From Paenibacillaceae bacterium (GTDB taxonomy: Bacteria; Bacillota; Clostridia; Lachnospirales; Lachnospiraceae), in the NCBI GenBank assembly GCA_015057705.1, contig SVDU01000004.1, forward strand, positions 186,001 to 250,000: a DNA stretch of 64,000 nt. Reading direction: 5' to 3'. The notes under the pieces are model-generated. The model saw only the letters and a program-made list of their open reading frames with translations, was not told where the DNA came from and did no database searches. Of the stretch, positions 34,597-43,193 are shown piece by piece (the first letter of the stretch is position 1; every line of letters begins with the position of its first letter). Both the position numbers and the translations under genes were made by a program.

Positions 34597-34618
34597 TAAT
34601 CGGGAGGAGTGCAGGGTT

Positions 34619-35539
34619 ATGACAGGATTTTATGCCGGACTGGATGTGGGAGGAACCAATGGACGTTTAAAGATATGCGATCCCGCAGGTAACGTGCTGG
34701 GTGAATTTACAGCACCTGGCTGCAGCCTTAATACAGATGGAGCTGAAAAAAGCAGGCTGCGTTACCGGGAGCTGGTAATACCAGCTTTAGAAGAGCTGAA
34801 TCTGGATCCGGGCAGCTGTCTGGGGAACTGTGTGGCAGCAAGCGGAATTGATTTTCCAGCCCATGAACGTGATTGCAGATCCTTTTTTGAAGAAATGGGA
34901 TTTTTGCCTGACAAACTGATGGTAATCAATGACTGCGAAGTATTTCTGTATCTGACGGAAACGCCGGCTCTTGTAATAATATCCGGCACCGGTTCCGTAT
35001 GCTTTGGAAGAGATGAGAACGGGATTATACACAGAACAGGAGGCTATAATCACATTGTAAGCGATGAAGGAAGCGGTTTTGATCTGGGGCTAAAGGTACT
35101 AAGAGCGGTGGGCAATGATTTATCCCGGCGGAGCAGGAGTCCCATTCTTACGCCTCTTTTTATCAAATCAACGGGAATTGATACATTGGGGAAAATAGAT
35201 GATTATATCAATGCCAATCTTATGGAGAAATCTCAGATCGCCAGATTTTCCCTTCTTGCCTGTCAGGCGGCAGCATTGGGAGATGAGACTGCCATAGAAA
35301 TACACCGGGAATGTGCAGACGCCTTATGGGGGCTGATTCGTGATACTGCAGCTAAAATGGAATTAGATGGATTTGACCTCTTGTACTGGGGAAGCCTTCT
35401 TGTGAAAAATGATATTCTGCGGGAGATGGTGGATGAAAGAGTTAACAAAGGGCTGCCAGGGGTGAGAACTTCCATACCACGGATTACAGCACTGGATGCG
35501 GCACTGCAGGCTGCAGTGAAATTGCATCACATACCCTGA
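34619..35539 (+). CDS. BadF/BadG-family ATPase, N-acetylglucosamine-kinase-like
   Basis: The 306-residue protein has the ASKHA fold: phosphate-1 motif YAGLDVGGTNGRLKI (5-19), VINDCEVFLYL and the adenosine/phosphate-2 region LVIISGTGSVCFGR, then GGYNHIVSDEGSGFDLGLKVLRAVG. This pattern is typical of N-acetylglucosamine/glucosamine kinases in the BadF/BadG family. The start at ATG 34619 follows GGAGGAG; an earlier in-frame ATG (34556) lies inside the previous gene. It closes the unknown three-gene unit, suggesting that an amino sugar or similar monosaccharide released by the cluster is phosphorylated. Confidence 0.82.
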   Translation: MTGFYAGLDVGGTNGRLKICDPAGNVLGEFTAPGCSLNTDGAEKSRLRYRELVIPALEELNLDPGSCLGNCVAASGIDFPAHERDCRSFFEEMGFLPDKLMVINDCEVFLYLTETPALVIISGTGSVCFGRDENGIIHRTGGYNHIVSDEGSGFDLGLKVLRAVGNDLSRRSRSPILTPLFIKSTGIDTLGKIDDYINANLMEKSQIARFSLLACQAAALGDETAIEIHRECADALWGLIRDTAAKMELDGFDLLYWGSLLVKNDILREMVDERVNKGLPGVRTSIPRITALDAALQAAVKLHHIP

Positions 35540-35735
35540 AAAATCGGATTTTGGTATAAATACAATATTTATAGGTGAATATAGGAAAAGAGGAGGGCGG
35601 CGCCCTCTTTTCTTTTATCAAAATATAGAAAAATGTCGAAAAATATTTGTGCAAATTGTACCTTTTACTTGCAATTATAAGACATTTTTAGTAAAATATT
35701 GTTATAGACTTAAATACCGAACAGGAGGAATGCTT

Positions 35736-37838
35736 ATGAACGTGTATGGAACCAAACAAATCCGTAACGTCGCCTTACTTGGGCACGGGGGCGCCGGTAA
35801 AACTACCCTTGCTGAAGCAATGGCGTTAGTGACCGGAGCCATCAGCAGAATGGGAAAAGTTACCGATGGCAATACCATCAGCGATTATGACAAAGAAGAG
35901 ATTAAGAGACAGTTCTCCATCTCCACTTCCCTGATTCCATTGGAATATGAAGGAGAGGATGGACCGATCAAGATTAATTTACTTGATACTCCCGGTTATT
36001 TTGATTTTGTTGGCGAGGTAGAAGAGGCAATCAGCGTAGCAGATGCTGCTGTTATCGTAGTAAACTGCAAGGCAGGAATTGAAGTTGGTACGTTAAAGGC
36101 ATGGGAGCTCTGTGAAAAGTACAAGCTTCCCAGACTGTTTTTTGTAACCAATATGGATGACGATCAGGCCAGCTTTCGTGAACTTCTTTTAAAGCTGGAG
36201 AAAGAATTCGGAAGAAAGATAGCTCCGTTCCACCTTCCTATCAGAGAGAACGAAAAGTTCGTAGGATTTGTGAATGTGGTTAAAATGGCTGGGCGGCGCT
36301 TCACCGTTAACAGTGATTATGTGGAATGTGAGATTCCTGAGTATAGCCAGAAGAATTTAGGAATAGCCAGAGAAGCTTTGATGGAAGCAGTTGCTGAAAT
36401 CAGTGAGGAATACATGGAACGGTATTTCTCAGGCGACGAGTTTACCCTGGAGGAGATTTCTTCTGCACTTCGGGAACATGTAATACAGGGAAATATAGTT
36501 CCGGTCATGCTTGGTTCCGGAATTAATGCCCAGGGTGTAAAGATGGTTTTACAGGCAATTGACAAGTATTTTCCATCACCGGAGCGTTATGAATGCATCG
36601 GTGTGGATGTTTCCACCGGAGAACGTTTTACTGCCAGATACAATGACAATGTATCTTTGTCAGCCCGGGTATTTAAGACAATCTTAGACCCGTTTATCGG
36701 CAAGTATTCCCTGATGAAGATCTGTACAGGAACATTGAAAGCGGATTCAGCCATCTATAATGTAAATAAAGATACGGAAGAGAAAATCGGAAAACTCTAT
36801 CTGTTAAGAGGAAAAGATGCCATCGAAGTTCCGGAATTAAAAGCAGGAGATATTGGTGCAGTATCCAAGCTGAACGTGACTCAGACCGGTGATACCATAG
36901 CCCTTCGCTCCGCACCCATTGTCTATCACAAGCCTGAGATTTCCACCCCTTATACGTATATGCGTTATAAGACCAAAACAAAGGGTGACGATGATAAGGT
37001 TTCCAATGCGCTGGCTAAATTAACGGAAGAGGACTGGACCTTAAAGGCAGTGAATGATACAGAGAACCGTCAGTCTCTCCTGTATGCAATCGGCGATCAG
37101 CAGCTGGAGGTAGTAGTCAGTAAGCTGTTAAACCGCTATAAGGTTGAGATTGAATTAAGCAAACCTAAATTTGCTTTCCGTGAGACCATCCGCAAGAAAG
37201 TGGAGGTTCAGGGTAGATACAAGAAGCAGTCCGGCGGTCATGGTCAGTTTGGTGATGTAAAGATGACCTTTGAGCCCTCCGGCGATTTGGAGACTCCTTA
37301 TATATTTGAAGAATCTGTATTTGGCGGAGCGGTTCCCAAGAATTATTTTCCTGCAGTGGAAAAGGGAATTGCAGAATGCGTCTTAAAAGGACCATTAGCT
37401 GCCTATCCCGTTGTAGGAATCAAGGCAACGCTCACCGACGGATCCTATCATCCAGTGGATTCCTCCGAGCTTGCATTTAAGATGGCAGCAACCATGGCCT
37501 TTAAAAAAGGCTTTATGGATGCCAATCCGGTACTGCTGGAACCAATCGCATCCTTAAAAGTCACAGTGCCGGATAAATTTACCGGCGATGTTATGGGAGA
37601 TTTAAACCGGAGAAGAGGACGTGTTCTTGGAATGAACTCCAATCATCATGGAAAACAGGTTATAGAGGCAGATATTCCCGTGTCCGAGCTGTTTGGCTAT
37701 AATACAGACCTTCGCTCTATGACAGGTGGTATTGGTACCTTTGAATATGAGTTCAGCCGTTATGAACTGGCTCCCGGAGATGTTCAGAAGAAAGAAGTTG
37801 AGGAACGGGCATCCAAGGTTGACCGTACGGAAGTATAA
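35736..37838 (+). CDS. EF-G-like translation factor GTPase (EF-G2 type)
   Basis: The 700-residue protein has all five EF-G domains, including GTPase motifs GHGGAGKTTL (16-25), TNMDDD (variant of NKxD) and the C-terminal domains with FRETI, SGGHGQFGDV and MNSNHHGKQVIEADIP. Switch II reads DTPGYFDF, with Tyr88 where canonical EF-G and EF-Tu have the His needed for fast GTP hydrolysis; this Tyr is a feature of the EF-G2-like branch as I recall it. Its role is uncertain: it lacks a str-operon context and is not a TetM-type protein by sequence. The start ATG 35736 lies 7 bases after AGGAGG; upstream in-frame ATGs lack one. Confidence 0.9.
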   Translation: MNVYGTKQIRNVALLGHGGAGKTTLAEAMALVTGAISRMGKVTDGNTISDYDKEEIKRQFSISTSLIPLEYEGEDGPIKINLLDTPGYFDFVGEVEEAISVADAAVIVVNCKAGIEVGTLKAWELCEKYKLPRLFFVTNMDDDQASFRELLLKLEKEFGRKIAPFHLPIRENEKFVGFVNVVKMAGRRFTVNSDYVECEIPEYSQKNLGIAREALMEAVAEISEEYMERYFSGDEFTLEEISSALREHVIQGNIVPVMLGSGINAQGVKMVLQAIDKYFPSPERYECIGVDVSTGERFTARYNDNVSLSARVFKTILDPFIGKYSLMKICTGTLKADSAIYNVNKDTEEKIGKLYLLRGKDAIEVPELKAGDIGAVSKLNVTQTGDTIALRSAPIVYHKPEISTPYTYMRYKTKTKGDDDKVSNALAKLTEEDWTLKAVNDTENRQSLLYAIGDQQLEVVVSKLLNRYKVEIELSKPKFAFRETIRKKVEVQGRYKKQSGGHGQFGDVKMTFEPSGDLETPYIFEESVFGGAVPKNYFPAVEKGIAECVLKGPLAAYPVVGIKATLTDGSYHPVDSSELAFKMAATMAFKKGFMDANPVLLEPIASLKVTVPDKFTGDVMGDLNRRRGRVLGMNSNHHGKQVIEADIPVSELFGYNTDLRSMTGGIGTFEYEFSRYELAPGDVQKKEVEERASKVDRTEV

Positions 37839-37850
37839 AACAGTAACCAG

Positions 37851-37883
37851 GGCGGATCCAATGAATGATTGGATCCGCCTTTT
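37851..37883 (+). terminator. Terminator after EF-G-like gene
   Basis: GGCGGATCCAAT (37851-37862) pairs perfectly with ATTGGATCCGCC (37868-37879), followed by TTTTG. Confidence 0.83.
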
Positions 37884-37982
37884 GCAGCATCAGGATTCCA
37901 GTTCCAATGCGCGCAGCCGGAAGAATTGCGTATTTGCCCATTCTGTGTTAAACTGGTAACAATTCAGCAGGAGGTAAGATTT

Positions 37983-38900
37983 TTGGTGGAAGAGACAAAG
38001 GGCGCAAAAAAAGTATTTGGCAGAATCGGACTTGGATATACGGGGTTTATCAGTGCATCAATTGTACTGCAGATTGTGTTAAGAATTGTGATTCAGGTAG
38101 TCAGTCAGAAAGAAATATTTAATTTTTCCAGAGGCTGGTCTTTATTTTTCGTTTCCCTGGCAAATTATGCAGCGGGAGGGCTGGTTTTATTTCTGATTAT
38201 AAAGAATATACCTGTTACCCATAAGCCGGTAAGCCGTAAACCGGAAAAAAAGCTGTTGATTTGTTCTTTTTTAATCTGTATCAGTGCATTGGTTGTGGGT
38301 AATCTGGCGGGAAATCTGCTTATGAGTCTCATCAGTGCTCTGGAAGGAAAGCCTATGATGAATCCCATTGCAGAAGTGCTAAAGGGACTGAATACAGGAA
38401 CGATCTTTGTAATTATGGTAGTCATGGCGCCGGTCTGCGAAGAGGTTCTCTTTCGAAAACTCATCATTGACCGTGTCCGCAGATATGGGGATAAGGCGGC
38501 TATATTGGTATCCGCCGTTATTTTTGGATTGTGTCATGGAAATTTTTATCAATTCTTCTATGCATTTGGGATCGGTCTTGTATTTGGCTATATTTATACC
38601 AGAACAGGAAGAATCCGCTATACCATTGGGTTTCATATGATCATTAATTTCCTTGGATCCGTTGCAGCTATTTATATTCAGAATATCAAGCCCCTTGCAG
38701 TTTTCTATGCCCTGTTTTTGTATGGAGCTATGATCGCTGGTATCGTATTGTTTTTTGTCACAAGGGAAAAATGGATTTTCTGGCAGGGTGAGGAATCGGT
38801 ATGGGGCAGGGGAGCAGGTAAAATCCTGTTTTTGAATGTTGGTATGATTTTATTTTTTGTATTGTCTGCCATTTCCTTTGTTGTTGCAGAGTTTTCATAA
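37983..38900 (+). CDS. CPBP-family intramembrane glutamic endopeptidase (CAAX/Abi)
   Basis: This membrane protein of about 305 residues has about seven helices and the CPBP motifs: CEEVLFRKLIIDRVRRYG (EExxxR type), VIFGLCHGNFYQFFYAFG (with FxxxH) and IGFHMIINFLGS (HxxxN). These place it among type II CAAX-processing/bacteriocin-immunity proteases. No ATG fits: the open frame has a TTG at 37983 and a GTG at 37986, 8 and 11 bases after AGGAGG (37969-37974), so TTG is preferred. An upstream ATG at 37869 lies in the preceding terminator. No bacteriocin gene is near, so the substrate is unknown. Confidence 0.87.
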   Translation: MVEETKGAKKVFGRIGLGYTGFISASIVLQIVLRIVIQVVSQKEIFNFSRGWSLFFVSLANYAAGGLVLFLIIKNIPVTHKPVSRKPEKKLLICSFLICISALVVGNLAGNLLMSLISALEGKPMMNPIAEVLKGLNTGTIFVIMVVMAPVCEEVLFRKLIIDRVRRYGDKAAILVSAVIFGLCHGNFYQFFYAFGIGLVFGYIYTRTGRIRYTIGFHMIINFLGSVAAIYIQNIKPLAVFYALFLYGAMIAGIVLFFVTREKWIFWQGEESVWGRGAGKILFLNVGMILFFVLSAISFVVAEFS

Positions 38901-38907
38901 AATCGGG

Positions 38908-38936
38908 TTGACACATCCGGGCAATTATGTTACATT
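38908..38936 (+). promoter_or_regulatory. Promoter of leuS
   Basis: TTGACA (38908-38913), a 17-base spacer and TACATT (38931-38936), directly before the leucyl T-box leader. Confidence 0.8.
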
Positions 38937-38954
38937 TACACTTAGCAAAAATAC

Positions 38955-39225
38955 TGTGATTAGGAGTAGTAAGCAGTCTGAAACATTCAGAGAGCCGGCG
39001 GCTGGTGAGAGCCGGTTGGGAAAGATTGCTGAACTGGCCTTTGAGTAGCATACTGAAGAAAGCCATGGCTTTTGTGTAGGTATAGCCGGAATCCCGACCG
39101 TTACAGCGGGCGGACAGGAGAGTCTGTCCGGTTGAGCGCATACGTTTTGTATGAAATAGAGTGGTACCACGCGGTAGATACTGCGTCTCTATAGCCGTTT
39201 TATTACGGGTGGAGGCGCTTTTTTT
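38955..39225 (+). promoter_or_regulatory. T-box riboswitch, leucine specific (specifier CUG)
   Basis: The leader has Stem I hallmarks (GGAGTAGTAAGCAG, AGAGAGCCGGCGGCTGGTG) and the specifier context GCTGAA-CTG-GCC with CTG at 39034-39036. The conserved T-box AGAGTGGTACCACGCGG lies at 39158-39174, and a terminator at 39183-39225. CUG decodes Leu and the downstream gene is leuS, so uncharged tRNA-Leu should promote readthrough. Confidence 0.94.
39183..39225 (+). terminator. Regulated terminator of the leucyl T-box
   Basis: GCGTCTC (39183-39189) pairs with GAGGCGC (39212-39218), with further pairing toward the loop, followed by seven T. Confidence 0.88.
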
Positions 39226-39277
39226 ATGCAATCAGAATTAAATTTACCGTGACTGTCTAATAAGGAGGAATTTTGTT

Positions 39278-41692
39278 ATGGCATCATCTTATAACCACAG
39301 TGCCATTGAGAAAAAATGGCGCGAGAATTGGGAAAAGAACCCTATCAATGTTGACGATGGAAAGAAACCAAAATATTATTGTCTGGATATGTTCCCATAT
39401 CCGTCTGGCAGCGGCCTTCATGTTGGCCATTGGAGAGGTTATGTGATCTCTGACGTCTGGAGCCGTTATCAGATTTTAAAGGGACATTATGTAATTCACC
39501 CCATGGGTTGGGATGCATTTGGTCTTCCTGCAGAGAATTATGCCATTAAGATGGGCGTTCATCCTGCAAAATCAACGGCTGAGAACGTAAGTAATATTAA
39601 ACGGCAGATCAATGAAATCGCGGCTGTTTACGACTGGGATATGGAAGTAAATACCACAGATCCTGGATTTTATAAGTGGACCCAGTGGATTTTTGTCCAG
39701 ATGTTTAAGAAGGGTCTTGCCTATGAAAAGGAATTCCCAATTAACTGGTGTCCTTCCTGTAAAACCGGTCTTGCCAATGAAGAAGTGGTAAACGGTTGCT
39801 GCGAGCGCTGCGGAACCACAGTTACAAAGAAGAATTTAAGACAGTGGATGTTAAAAATCACTGCCTATGCAGACCGTCTTTTAAATGATTTGGATAAGCT
39901 TGACTGGCCGGAAAAGGTTAAAAAGATGCAGACTGACTGGATCGGAAAATCTTACGGCGCAGAAGTAGACTTTAAAGTAGAGGGTAAGGAAGAAGCCATT
40001 ACGGTTTATACCACAAGACCTGATACCTTATACGGAGCAACCTTTATGGTGCTTGCACCGGAGCATGCCCTTGCGGCTTCTCTTGCAACAGAGGAAACCA
40101 AAGCGGAAGTGGACCAGTATATCTATGACGCTTCCATGAAATCCAATGTTGACCGTCTCCAGGATAAGGAGAAAACAGGAGTATTTACCGGAAGCTATGC
40201 AATCAATCCTTTAAGCGGAGCAAAAGTTCCGATCTGGATTTCCGATTATGTACTGGGTGACTACGGTACCGGCGCAATCATGTGCGTTCCGGCTCACGAT
40301 GACAGAGACTTTGAATTTGCAACCAAATTTAATATTCCAATCATTCAGGTAATTGCAAAAGACGGCAAAGAAATTGAGAATATGACAGAGGCCTATACAG
40401 ATGCCAGCGGAACCATGATCAATTCCGGCGAATGGAATGGCATGGAATCAGCCGTTCTTAAAAAAGAAGCGCCTGCCATGATCGAAGCAAGAGGTCTTGG
40501 TAAGAAAACAGTAAACTTCAAACTTCGTGACTGGGTATTTTCCAGACAGCGTTACTGGGGTGAGCCGATTCCGATTATTCACTGCTCTCACTGCGGCAAT
40601 GTTCCCGTGCCGGAAGATCAGCTTCCTCTTACTCTTCCGGAAGTGGAAAGCTACCAGCCGACTGGTACAGGAGAATCCCCACTGGCAGATATTGAGGAGT
40701 GGGTTAATACTACCTGCCCGGTATGCGGCGCGGCTGCAAAGAGAGAGACCAATACCATGCCTCAGTGGGCAGGATCTTCCTGGTATTTCCTGCGTTATGT
40801 AGACAGCCACAATGAGAAAGAACTGGTATCCAGAGAAAAAGCGGACAAATATCTTCCTGTTGATATGTATATCGGCGGCGTGGAGCATGCAGTTCTTCAT
40901 CTTCTGTATTCCCGTTTCTACACTAAATTCTTAAATGATATCGGTGTGGTAGATTTTGACGAACCCTTCACCAAACTGTTTAACCAGGGAATGATTACTG
41001 GTAAAAACGGTATTAAGATGAGCAAATCAAAGGGTAATGTGGTTTCTCCTGATGAGCTTGTTCAGGATTATGGCTGTGATTCCCTTCGTATGTATGAACT
41101 CTTCGTAGGACCGCCAGAGTTAGATGCTGAGTGGGATGACAGAGGAATTGAAGGCGTCAGCCGTTTCTTAAACCGTTTCTATAATCTGGTATCAGATAAC
41201 TGTGATAAGGACGTGGAAGCGACCAAAGAGATGATTCGTCTCCGCAACAAACTGGTATTTGACATTGAACAACGTTTTAACCAGTTTAACTTAAACACTG
41301 TAATATCCGGTTTTATGGAATATAACAACAAGCTGATTGAGCTTGCAAAAACAGCCGGCGGCATTGATAAAGAGACATTAAAGACCTTTGTAATTCTTCT
41401 TGCTCCATTTGCACCTCATATCGGTGAGGAACTGTGGCAGCAGCTTGGCGGCACAGACTCTGTATTCCATGCGACATGGCCGGAGTGGAGTGAAGAAGCC
41501 ATGAAAGAGGATGAAATCGAAGTGGCTGTTCAGGTAAATGGAAAGACCAGAGCGGTTGTAAAGCTTCCGGCGGATGTTTCAAAGGAAGATGCAATTGAGG
41601 CTGGTAAGGCATTGATTCCGGATAAGATTACCGGAACCATTGTAAAGGAAATTTATGTTCCTGGAAGAATTGTAAATATCGTCTGCAAATAG
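39278..41692 (+). CDS. leuS: Leucyl-tRNA synthetase
   Basis: LeuRS charges tRNA-Leu in the cytosol. The 804-residue class Ia enzyme has the HIGH motif as HVGH in PSGSGLHVGHWRGY (about 47-60) and the KMSKS motif in GIKMSKSKGNVV (about 580-591). It also has the zinc-type Cys segment CPSCKTGLANEEVVNGCCERCG, the CP1 editing domain (TTRPDTLYGATFMVLAPEH) and an anticodon-binding C-terminus. The length is normal for bacterial LeuRS. It is expressed alone under the leucyl T-box and ends in a terminator. Confidence 0.97.
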   Translation: MASSYNHSAIEKKWRENWEKNPINVDDGKKPKYYCLDMFPYPSGSGLHVGHWRGYVISDVWSRYQILKGHYVIHPMGWDAFGLPAENYAIKMGVHPAKSTAENVSNIKRQINEIAAVYDWDMEVNTTDPGFYKWTQWIFVQMFKKGLAYEKEFPINWCPSCKTGLANEEVVNGCCERCGTTVTKKNLRQWMLKITAYADRLLNDLDKLDWPEKVKKMQTDWIGKSYGAEVDFKVEGKEEAITVYTTRPDTLYGATFMVLAPEHALAASLATEETKAEVDQYIYDASMKSNVDRLQDKEKTGVFTGSYAINPLSGAKVPIWISDYVLGDYGTGAIMCVPAHDDRDFEFATKFNIPIIQVIAKDGKEIENMTEAYTDASGTMINSGEWNGMESAVLKKEAPAMIEARGLGKKTVNFKLRDWVFSRQRYWGEPIPIIHCSHCGNVPVPEDQLPLTLPEVESYQPTGTGESPLADIEEWVNTTCPVCGAAAKRETNTMPQWAGSSWYFLRYVDSHNEKELVSREKADKYLPVDMYIGGVEHAVLHLLYSRFYTKFLNDIGVVDFDEPFTKLFNQGMITGKNGIKMSKSKGNVVSPDELVQDYGCDSLRMYELFVGPPELDAEWDDRGIEGVSRFLNRFYNLVSDNCDKDVEATKEMIRLRNKLVFDIEQRFNQFNLNTVISGFMEYNNKLIELAKTAGGIDKETLKTFVILLAPFAPHIGEELWQQLGGTDSVFHATWPEWSEEAMKEDEIEVAVQVNGKTRAVVKLPADVSKEDAIEAGKALIPDKITGTIVKEIYVPGRIVNIVCK

Positions 41693-41756
41693 TTTATGCT
41701 GAAGTGGTGTATGAAAATATAGTAAAAATTTTATAAAAAGCGAAAACATTTGAGCT

Positions 41757-41806
41757 TAAAGGACACTATGGCTGTGAAAGTACAGTTGTAGTGTCCTTGC
41801 TTGTTT
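41757..41806 (+). terminator. Terminator after leuS
   Basis: AAGGACACTA (41759-41768) pairs with TAGTGTCCTT (41789-41798), with further partial pairing inside, followed by GCTTGTTTT. Confidence 0.8.
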
Positions 41807-42099
41807 TCAAATGATTAAAACAGATTCTTTTGGAGCATCTATGAATCTGCTTTTAGCATTAATTGACCAATTAATTACCTGTATATAAAAATGAGATGCA
41901 AATTTTAGCACTTAACATGTATAATTTTGGCACTTGGGTTGATAAAGCTTAATATTGAGTATATTCTGAACTTGGGGTAATAAATGAAATTCCACATAGT
42001 AGTGCTTGTTAAAGAGAAGGGGGATTGATTCCAATGGTAATTTAATTTTTAATTTCAAGTAATAAAAATTATTTAACAAAATCAAAAAAGGGTTTTAAT
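41807..42099. other. Intergenic region with short direct repeat
   Basis: About 290 AT-rich bases without a credible gene. ATTTTAGCACTT and ATTTTGGCACTT form an imperfect direct repeat around a TATAAT at 41920-41925, which may be part of a promoter for the broken gene downstream. No -35 box of good quality was found. Confidence 0.4.
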
Positions 42100-42793
42100 A
42101 TGAAACGATTAGTTAGCGCTTTATTGGTTCCAATGATTCTGATGTTATCCACAAATGAGGCTTTTGCAACACCAAGATGTAGTAATTGAAAAAATGAAAG
42201 CTGAAAAAACGAATATTATATGTCAGAACAATAAATATATCATATTTGAAATTCCCTCCAGTGAAGTTGTTCTATTGAAAACAGATACAATATATAAACA
42301 GCAAAGTAAATTACTTGGCATTCCCATAAAAAAATCTGTAGCATTTATTTCAATATTACTTATACTATCTGTAATCAGTCTGGTGCTGAAAATCTTGTTG
42401 ATAAATAAAGGGAATTTATATATCAATCAGTTAAGTATAGTGCTTTACCTAGCATTAAATATCACTTTTTTGTTATATTTCACAGGTGATCTTCACGATA
42501 TTATACAAGGTAAAGGAATATACTCAGATGGTGTCATATATTTTTCCAGCCGTACTAAATACAAAGATATATTGTTTCGGTTTGGTGACATATTTAGATT
42601 AGTCATTTTGTTTGGGAGTATAAGCGTCAGTGCTGCGACTCTTATATTTGTTAAAGATGGAGTCATAGCGATTTATATTTTTAAAATGTGGTTGATATAT
42701 TTTACCATTGGTTATATATACAGGCTGCGTGTTCGAAGATCTTATTTATCTCTGCTATTAATTCAAGTTTTTCTGGCAACATTAAGTTTTTAA
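42100..42793 (+). pseudogene. Probable frameshifted gene: signal peptide plus membrane protein of unknown function
   Basis: From ATG 42100 a 29-codon frame reads MKRLVSALLVPMILMLSTNEAFA..., a good signal peptide, and stops at 42187-42189. In the next frame 42155-42793 encodes up to 212 residues. These begin with a polar stretch (VVIEKMKAEKTNIICQNNKYIIFEIPSSEVVLL), followed by about five hydrophobic helices. The two overlap around 42155-42189, so a one- or two-base shift there would fuse them into a secreted or membrane protein. Alternatively the 212-residue frame is a gene with its own poor start. I do not recognise a family. The ribosome-binding site is weak in both cases. Confidence 0.5.
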
Positions 42794-42811
42794 TAAAATA
42801 TTGTAAAAAAT

Positions 42812-42846
42812 GGTGCCAGGATATATATCCTGACACCGATTTTTTA
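42812..42846. terminator. Terminator between convergent genes
   Basis: GGTGCCAGGA pairs with TCCTGACACC around TATATA (42812-42837), followed by TTTTTT on the plus strand. The minus strand also has a T-rich tail (TTTTTTACAATATTTT). Confidence 0.82.
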
Positions 42847-43134
42847 TTTCTTTCCATTTCGTTTCATCATATTTTTTGAAAGCATGCGGATGGTTTCCAC
42901 ACGCTGCCGCTCACTTGGACTCATATTGTCGCCCAGTATAGAAATAAGAAGATCTGTTTCATCATCGTTAAAATGGATCCCCTTCTGATTGGCTTCCGCG
43001 GTCAGACTCATAAGCGTCGGAAAAAGCTGGTCCTTTGGAGCAGCCTCAGCACGTTTTGCAAACTCGGTCAGCATGGAAAGCTTCTGGGGATTCATATTTT
43101 TTAACCGTGGGTCCTGTTTCCAGTTGGAATTCAT
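42844..43134 (-). CDS. Conserved small protein of unknown function
   Basis: This 96-residue, helical, charged and soluble protein has no signal or membrane segment. Its C-terminus, MSPSERQRVETIRMLSKNM, resembles that of the 187-residue protein encoded 59 bases upstream (MPPEQQSRLETMQMMMSAM). The two are likely related and may be cotranscribed. I recognise no named family; similar small proteins are common in Lachnospiraceae in my recollection. The ribosome-binding site (GGAAGG) is good. Function unknown. Confidence 0.75.
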   Translation of the reverse strand: MNSNWKQDPRLKNMNPQKLSMLTEFAKRAEAAPKDQLFPTLMSLTAEANQKGIHFNDDETDLLISILGDNMSPSERQRVETIRMLSKNMMKRNGKK

Positions 43135-43193
43135 AAGTTGTTATCCTTCCTTTCCTGTGAATATGTATGGAGTAAGATGGTGACAGTTGTATT

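Noticed and set aside
35736-37838. Tetracycline-resistance ribosomal protection protein
   Set aside because: The protein is EF-G-like, but its switch II (DTPGY) and C-terminal sequence do not look like TetM/TetO, and no mobile context is present.
40448-40900. 150-aa minus-strand open frame
   Set aside because: Antisense shadow of leuS; no promoter, no ribosome-binding site, no family.
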